Shown here piece after piece: positions 6,855 to 10,317 of a DNA stretch of 10,317 bases. A model generated the notes under the pieces. That model saw only the letters and a list, made by a program, of their open reading frames with translations. It was not told where the DNA came from and searched no databases. How positions within the stretch are numbered: position 1 is the stretch's first letter; every line of letters starts with the position of its first letter. The position numbers and the translations under genes are program-made. Source of the stretch: Candidatus Helarchaeota archaeon (GTDB taxonomy: Archaea > Asgardarchaeota > Lokiarchaeia > Helarchaeales > HEL-GB-A); contig JABXJU010000157.1 of NCBI GenBank assembly GCA_013375405.1, positions 1-10,317 of the forward strand. Direction: 5' to 3'.

Positions 6855-6865
6855 GCATATAAAAG
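6855..6865 (+). promoter_or_regulatory. TATA box for the large toroid-like gene
   Basis: GCATATAAAAG stands out as an archaeal TATA element. Transcription would start near 6888-6892, giving a leader of about 65 bases to the ATG at 6957 or 45 bases to the TTG at 6933. It fits an independent promoter, since the kor operon ends more than 500 bases upstream. Confidence 0.5.
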
Positions 6866-6908
6866 TCCTTGTGTATAATTGAAATATGTTAAATCAAAAC
6901 CTTGGTTG

Positions 6909-6924
6909 GTGTAGAAATTTACAC
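6909..6924 (+). promoter_or_regulatory. Operator-like inverted repeat in the leader
   Basis: GTGTA at 6909-6913 and TACAC at 6920-6924 form a perfect inverted repeat around six A/T-rich bases. It lies about 20-35 bases after the predicted transcription start and before the coding region, where a dimeric repressor could block transcription. The arms are short, so this is tentative. Confidence 0.25.
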
Positions 6925-6956
6925 AGAACTACTTGGAAAATGAATTTTTGAGAGTA

Positions 6957-9422
6957 ATGACAGAAGAATCCGATGAAAACACTTCAGAACGAATAGAAGT
7001 AAAAGATGCCGAAGACTGGATTCCAATTTTAAGTAATAGATCCGGTTTTAGCACCCTTTTATTTATTGAAAAGGGAAATATCTCTTCCAAAGTTCTCTTA
7101 ATAAAAACTAAATCTGCCGACAAACTGGTTTATCAAATAGATGATCCAAACATCTCAATGAAGTTGGAGATTCATCTAGTAGATCGCGATTTAATCCATT
7201 ATAAATATACGATTAAGAGTAAATCTGAATTTAAACTCTCGAAATTAATTGCTAGTTATGCAATTTTACTAGGAAACGATCCTGACTTCACATGGGTTCC
7301 GCATATTCGGCCGAAGGAAAACTATGTCATTGGGGATCATGTGTTTCGATCGCCTGCTATTATCTACCGCAAAAAAACATATAGTTTTGCATTGATTCCT
7401 GATTTAGAAATTTTGGGAAAAAACCGTCCCCACCCCACTCTAATGGATTTAAACCTGAAACCTGAGGAAAGTAAGAACTATCCACAGATATCTTATGGGT
7501 TTGGGAATTATAAACCTGCTGAACATATATTTTTCAAACATAGCCCAAAAAGGAGAATGAAAATTAAAAAAGATACCAACCTTTCTTTTGGATATTACAT
7601 AAAAATCTTTAAGGATTCTCCGGTTTCCGAGGTGCTAGAAAGCGTAAATGGTTTCTTGTGGCAGAATTATGGTCAAAAATTATTGTATAAGAATCTAAAT
7701 CCCCAGATTCTCCCATATAACACCAACGTTGAAGAAGGGTTTAAAGCCATTTTTGAAAGGCACAGATCCTGGGTCAATTTCAAATTGAATGGTGTGGACT
7801 GTGGGGGCGTATTTCAGGGATCTTGGCTTGGAAAACGGAAGAAAAAATATAAATTCATTACACCAGAAAATGCTAAAAAGCATAAAACTGGGAATTTTGG
7901 TCAAGTTATCGATGGAGATTCGCCATTGGGCAATACTCTTGCGAATTTTGCCAATAGTCTCTTTTATTTGAAACAATTTGCTCAGTTAACAACCAGTCTG
8001 CCTGTGATAACGCGAGTTGCCGAAATTTGGAATAATGCCTGGTTTATGAACTTGAGGACTGGATATGGCTTTCGTTGCTTTGGGGAGTTATGGAAAAACG
8101 ACGATCTAGTTGCTAAAAGCAACAAAATATTGAACACCGTTTTAAATTTACCCCATTTCAGAGGTGTCTTCCCCACCGTTGTACTCCCACTATCTTGGGA
8201 TGCCACTGAAATTTCCACGATTAACGGCTTGAAGGCATTTAAATATACTCACGACTTCTGTCTTGTCGATACTTCTCTGGCGATGTATTGGGCACTTAAA
8301 TATTACCAAGAGTTTGAGAACCGTCCCGAAACGTTAGAGAGATGCAGTGATCTTTTGGATTTGTTAGAAGAAATCCAACTCGAAAATGGGGCAATTCCAG
8401 TTTACATGAATTTTAAGGAAGATAACAAAACTCCTATTATTAGTGATGTTTTAATTGGCTCTGCAAGCAGCGCGGCGCCTTTGATGTTTCTTACGGCGTA
8501 TTATAAGATATCCCAGGATGATCGTATTATTCCGATTGCAGAGAAAATTGCAAAATACCTTCAAACAGAAATTATTCCTCAGGATAAATGGCATGATTTT
8601 GAACCATTCTTTAGTTGCACTAACTTTCCTATGGATATCTACTGTCATTATACCCAAAGCCATGTGATGAATGCCTTGTGCATCTATTGGTGCGCTGAGG
8701 GGTTAAAGGAACTCCATAAAATCACCAAAAATGAAGAATTTCTCAAATCCGGAGAGCGTGTTATGTCAATTTTAAGCCTCTTTCAGCAAGTCTGGGATCA
8801 ACCTTATATCAGCTTTAACACCTTTGGAGGTTTTTGCAGTCAAAATGCGGATGCTGAACTATCAGATGCACGTCAAGGATTGTTCGTTAGAACTTATATG
8901 GATTATTATTTATCAACTGGTAAGAAGGAATACATGGAGCGGGCAATTGCAACTTTAAGGGCATGTTGGGCAATGCAGTTGCTAAAAGAATATGAAGAAC
9001 AATGTCCTGGTAATATACAGGGAATTAATTCTTTAGATGGTATCGATCGGGGTGTTGTTTTCGAGAATTATGGGCATTCAGGAAATGATTTCCGTGTTCC
9101 TGGATATATCTTCTTTGATTGGGGCATTGGGACATCCAGCTCTGCAACTGCTTATGTGAAAAAGGAATTTGGAGATTTATTCCTAGATTTCAAAGAGGGA
9201 ACTGCCTGGGGAATCGATGGACTCATAGTCCAATCTTCTGAATTCACAGCGAACTGTGTCAATCTTAGAATTGATAAACTTCCTGAAAAATACTCTGCTA
9301 TATTGAAAGCTCGAGAACTCCCCCAGAGTCAGATTGAGATAAGCATCAATAAAATCTCATTCGGTTTAATGGAGAAAGCCGATCTTGAGGCTGGAATTCG
9401 AATACCCCTTAATCAACAATAA
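6957..9422 (+). CDS. Uncharacterised large protein, putative (alpha/alpha)6-toroid carbohydrate-active enzyme
   Basis: The gene gives 821 residues from the ATG at 6957, preceded by a weak GAGAG; a TTG at 6933 would add eight. I do not recognise a named family. Residues about 15-225 look beta-rich, with the distinctive run F-T-W-V-P-H-I-R-P, G-D-H-V-F-R-S-P-A-I-I and A-L-I-P-D-L-E near 111-152, like the N-terminal sandwich of many glycoside hydrolases or polysaccharide lyases. Residues about 330-690 are mostly paired helices with aromatic-rich loops: W-N-N-A-W-F near 358, S-W-D-A-T-E near 413, F-F-S-C-T-N-F-P near 551, C-H-Y-T-Q-S-H-V-M-N near 563, and F-G-G-F-C-S-Q-N-A-D-A-E-L-S-D-A-R-Q-G near 623-641. 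That pattern fits a six-hairpin toroid, and the Asp/Glu in the last loop are candidate catalytic residues. Residues 700-821 return to strands. No signal peptide or membrane segment is visible, so it is probably cytoplasmic. It stands alone with its own promoter. Confidence 0.8.
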   Translation: MTEESDENTSERIEVKDAEDWIPILSNRSGFSTLLFIEKGNISSKVLLIKTKSADKLVYQIDDPNISMKLEIHLVDRDLIHYKYTIKSKSEFKLSKLIASYAILLGNDPDFTWVPHIRPKENYVIGDHVFRSPAIIYRKKTYSFALIPDLEILGKNRPHPTLMDLNLKPEESKNYPQISYGFGNYKPAEHIFFKHSPKRRMKIKKDTNLSFGYYIKIFKDSPVSEVLESVNGFLWQNYGQKLLYKNLNPQILPYNTNVEEGFKAIFERHRSWVNFKLNGVDCGGVFQGSWLGKRKKKYKFITPENAKKHKTGNFGQVIDGDSPLGNTLANFANSLFYLKQFAQLTTSLPVITRVAEIWNNAWFMNLRTGYGFRCFGELWKNDDLVAKSNKILNTVLNLPHFRGVFPTVVLPLSWDATEISTINGLKAFKYTHDFCLVDTSLAMYWALKYYQEFENRPETLERCSDLLDLLEEIQLENGAIPVYMNFKEDNKTPIISDVLIGSASSAAPLMFLTAYYKISQDDRIIPIAEKIAKYLQTEIIPQDKWHDFEPFFSCTNFPMDIYCHYTQSHVMNALCIYWCAEGLKELHKITKNEEFLKSGERVMSILSLFQQVWDQPYISFNTFGGFCSQNADAELSDARQGLFVRTYMDYYLSTGKKEYMERAIATLRACWAMQLLKEYEEQCPGNIQGINSLDGIDRGVVFENYGHSGNDFRVPGYIFFDWGIGTSSSATAYVKKEFGDLFLDFKEGTAWGIDGLIVQSSEFTANCVNLRIDKLPEKYSAILKARELPQSQIEISINKISFGLMEKADLEAGIRIPLNQQ

Positions 9423-9584
9423 AAAAAGCATATTTCCAATCTCTCGAGCAACTTATTCTTTCACTAATGTCTTAAGTGCTTTATTAATACGAGTATCCCA
9501 TGAAAAAGGAAAGTCAATAAATAGTATTTTTATTTAAATTTCGTCTAATGAATGATAGATATCAATATTTTTATATGCGTTATT

Positions 9585-9613
9585 TTTATAACAATTGTAA
9601 TAAATGTTATAAA
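9585..9613. repeat. Perfect 9-bp inverted repeat upstream of the FAD oxidase gene
   Basis: TTTATAACA at 9585-9593 is complementary to TGTTATAAA at 9605-9613 across 11 bases, and an ACAATTGT palindrome (9591-9598) overlaps the left arm. It sits about 90 bases before the predicted TATA box of the next gene. It could be a regulator site or a stem at the 3' end of the upstream transcript; the A/T-only composition raises the chance of coincidence. Confidence 0.35.
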
Positions 9614-9699
9614 TGTCAAATACAATAGTGTTTTTACAATTTTATTGAACAAATGAAATAATAAATAGCATTGAACTCATGATAATACTAATCGCCTGG

Positions 9700-9708
9700 C
9701 TTATAATA
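9700..9708 (+). promoter_or_regulatory. TATA box for the FAD oxidase gene
   Basis: CTTATAATA lies 65-73 bases before the ATG, in a slightly more GC-rich setting that makes it stand out. Transcription would start near 9728-9735, leaving a leader of about 40 bases that contains the GGAG ribosome site at 9761-9764. Confidence 0.45.
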
Positions 9709-9773
9709 CAATAAAGGTCGGCTTGCTGGAGATGAATTTTGTGAGTTTGTTGCGGTTTTAGGAGATTTAAAAG

Positions 9774-10317
9774 ATGGTAAGAAAAGAGTTGGTGGATATA
9801 GTTGGTTCTGATTATGTTTTAGATGACGATGACACTCTCACGGATTTTTCCAAAGATTACAGTTTTACTCCACATATAAAACCAGACTATGTAGTATTAC
9901 CAGAAAACCTTCAAGAAATACAAGAAATCGTTACATTTGCAAATACAATTAAGATGCCAGTCATACCTCGCAGTTCTGATGTTGGTTTTTATGGATCAGG
10001 AATACCAACCCAAGGTGGAATTATAGTAAAGCTAACAAGAATGAAAAAGATCCTGAACATTGATACACGAAATAAAGCAGCGAGAATCCAACCTGGAGTA
10101 AGGTTTGGTCAGCTTCAAGAAGAGCTTAAAAAGCACAATCTAAGAGCTCTCAATCCATTGCTTCCTCATTTAGGAAAATCAGTGATCACGAGTTATCTTG
10201 AAACAATTCCTGCACTTATTCCGAAATTCGAATATAGTGACCCAATTCTAACCATGGAAATGGTAATGCCTGAGGGAAATCTTTTTAGAACAGGTGGAGC
10301 AGCTGGCTCCTGGGCCC
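9774..10317 (+). CDS. FAD-binding oxidoreductase of the VAO/GlcD type, N-terminal part (runs off right edge)
   Basis: The frame is open for 181 codons to the window edge. The ATG at 9774 is fixed by an in-frame TAA just four bases upstream (9768-9770) and by GGAG at 9761-9764. Residues 37-65 (K-P-D-Y-V-V-L-P-E-N-L-Q-E-I-Q-E-I-V then K-M-P-V-I-P-R) match the start of the FAD_binding_4 (PCMH) fold; the diphosphate loop at 66-76 reads S-S-D-V-G-F-Y-G-S-G-I, more divergent than the usual G-G-G-T-x-x-x-G, followed by G-G-I-I-V-K-L-T-R-M-K-K-I and the Q-P-G-V-R-F-G-Q-L strand at 106-114. Family members oxidise 2-hydroxy acids such as glycolate or lactate, aldonolactones, or aromatic alcohols. The substrate domain lies beyond the window, so no specific substrate can be given. 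It is probably cytoplasmic or membrane-associated. Confidence 0.9.
   Translation, partial: MVRKELVDIVGSDYVLDDDDTLTDFSKDYSFTPHIKPDYVVLPENLQEIQEIVTFANTIKMPVIPRSSDVGFYGSGIPTQGGIIVKLTRMKKILNIDTRNKAARIQPGVRFGQLQEELKKHNLRALNPLLPHLGKSVITSYLETIPALIPKFEYSDPILTMEMVMPEGNLFRTGGAAGSWA

Larger units (their letters stand above)
6295..6956. other. 660-base gap without a convincing gene; purine-rich with inverted repeats
   Basis: No frame on either strand looks like a protein gene: forward frames break every 10-20 codons, and the longest reverse frame (6544-6768) has a biased Phe/Ser/Leu composition expected from the complement of purine-rich DNA. From about 6440 to 6760 the plus strand is strongly purine-rich. 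It contains a hairpin at 6402-6433, an 11-bp long-range inverted repeat (6468-6478 with 6582-6592), a GAGA-capped stem (6546-6561) and a 7-bp pairing (6653-6659 with 6692-6698). The 3' end holds the promoter of the next gene. It may be a structured RNA gene or decayed sequence. I find no tRNA arms and no RNase P or SRP signature. Confidence 0.6.
9423..9773. other. 351-base AT-rich gap; end of one gene and promoter of the next
   Basis: No protein or RNA gene is seen. A T-rich stretch at about 9523-9541 may end the preceding transcript. A perfect 9-bp inverted repeat lies at 9585-9613, and a TATA-like box at 9700-9708. The rest is low-complexity A/T sequence. Confidence 0.6.

Noticed and set aside
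6295..6956. Possible tRNA, RNase P RNA, SRP RNA or C/D box RNA.
   Set aside because: No T-arm GTTCRA with matching stems, no GAGGAAAGTCC or ACAGA core, no SRP helix 8 loop, and no paired RTGATGA and CTGA boxes at suitable spacing.
9732..9761. Nine-codon frame just before the FAD oxidase ribosome site, a possible leader peptide.
   Set aside because: No repeated regulatory codons and no attenuator hairpin nearby.
9704..9811. A short forward frame reading G-R-L-A-G-D-E-F-C-E-F-V-A-V-L, reminiscent of a GGDEF diguanylate cyclase motif.
   Set aside because: Only about 35 codons, no start codon, bounded by stops, lacks the rest of the domain, and overlaps the well-supported FAD oxidase start in another frame. 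Taken as coincidence.
1..10317. CRISPR array, insertion sequence or transposase.
   Set aside because: No regularly spaced repeats, no transposase-like coding region, and no terminal repeats with target duplications were seen.

Overview
The window is AT-rich and most likely archaeal. The evidence is a four-gene KorDABC-type 2-oxoacid:ferredoxin oxidoreductase operon, T-tract ends of transcripts in place of clear GC-hairpin-plus-U terminators, TATA-like boxes 25-70 bases before several starts, and AGGAGGTGA-type ribosome binding sites inside the operon. A penicillin-acylase-family hydrolase, a PQQ-type propeller protein and a FAD-dependent oxidase fit a heterotrophic, anaerobic archaeon. An Asgard or Bathyarchaeia-like lineage is my guess, and the sequence alone does not settle it.

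Layout. Bases 1-500 (minus strand) hold the N-terminal third or less of a membrane-anchored penicillin-acylase-family Ntn hydrolase that runs off the left edge. A divergent AT-rich promoter region (501-656) separates it from a plus-strand gene (657-3242) for an eight-bladed PQQ-repeat propeller with a C-terminal extension of about 450 residues. After a short gap comes the tight operon korD-korA-korB-korC (3362-6294): korD is a 2x[4Fe-4S] ferredoxin, korA the pyrimidine-binding and domain II subunit, korB the TPP and [4Fe-4S] subunit, korC the gamma subunit. It ends in a double T tract.

The 660-base gap that follows (6295-6956) has no convincing gene. It is purine-rich and holds several perfect inverted repeats, including a GNRA-capped stem inside an 11-bp long-range pairing, so it may encode a structured RNA. 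Next is a large single gene (6957-9422, or 6933) of no family I can name, with a beta-rich N-terminal part and a helical part resembling an (alpha/alpha)6 toroid carbohydrate-active enzyme. A second AT-rich gap (9423-9773), with an inverted repeat and a TATA box, precedes a FAD-binding oxidoreductase of the VAO/GlcD type that runs off the right edge.

The only functional unit visible is the oxidoreductase: KorA and KorB form the catalytic core, KorC completes it, and KorD passes electrons to ferredoxin. The other genes each look like separate transcription units. I see no mobile element, CRISPR array, tRNA, rRNA or defence system. The most interesting leads are the KorB active-site substitutions, the possible RNA island at 6400-6760, and the large uncharacterised toroid-like protein.
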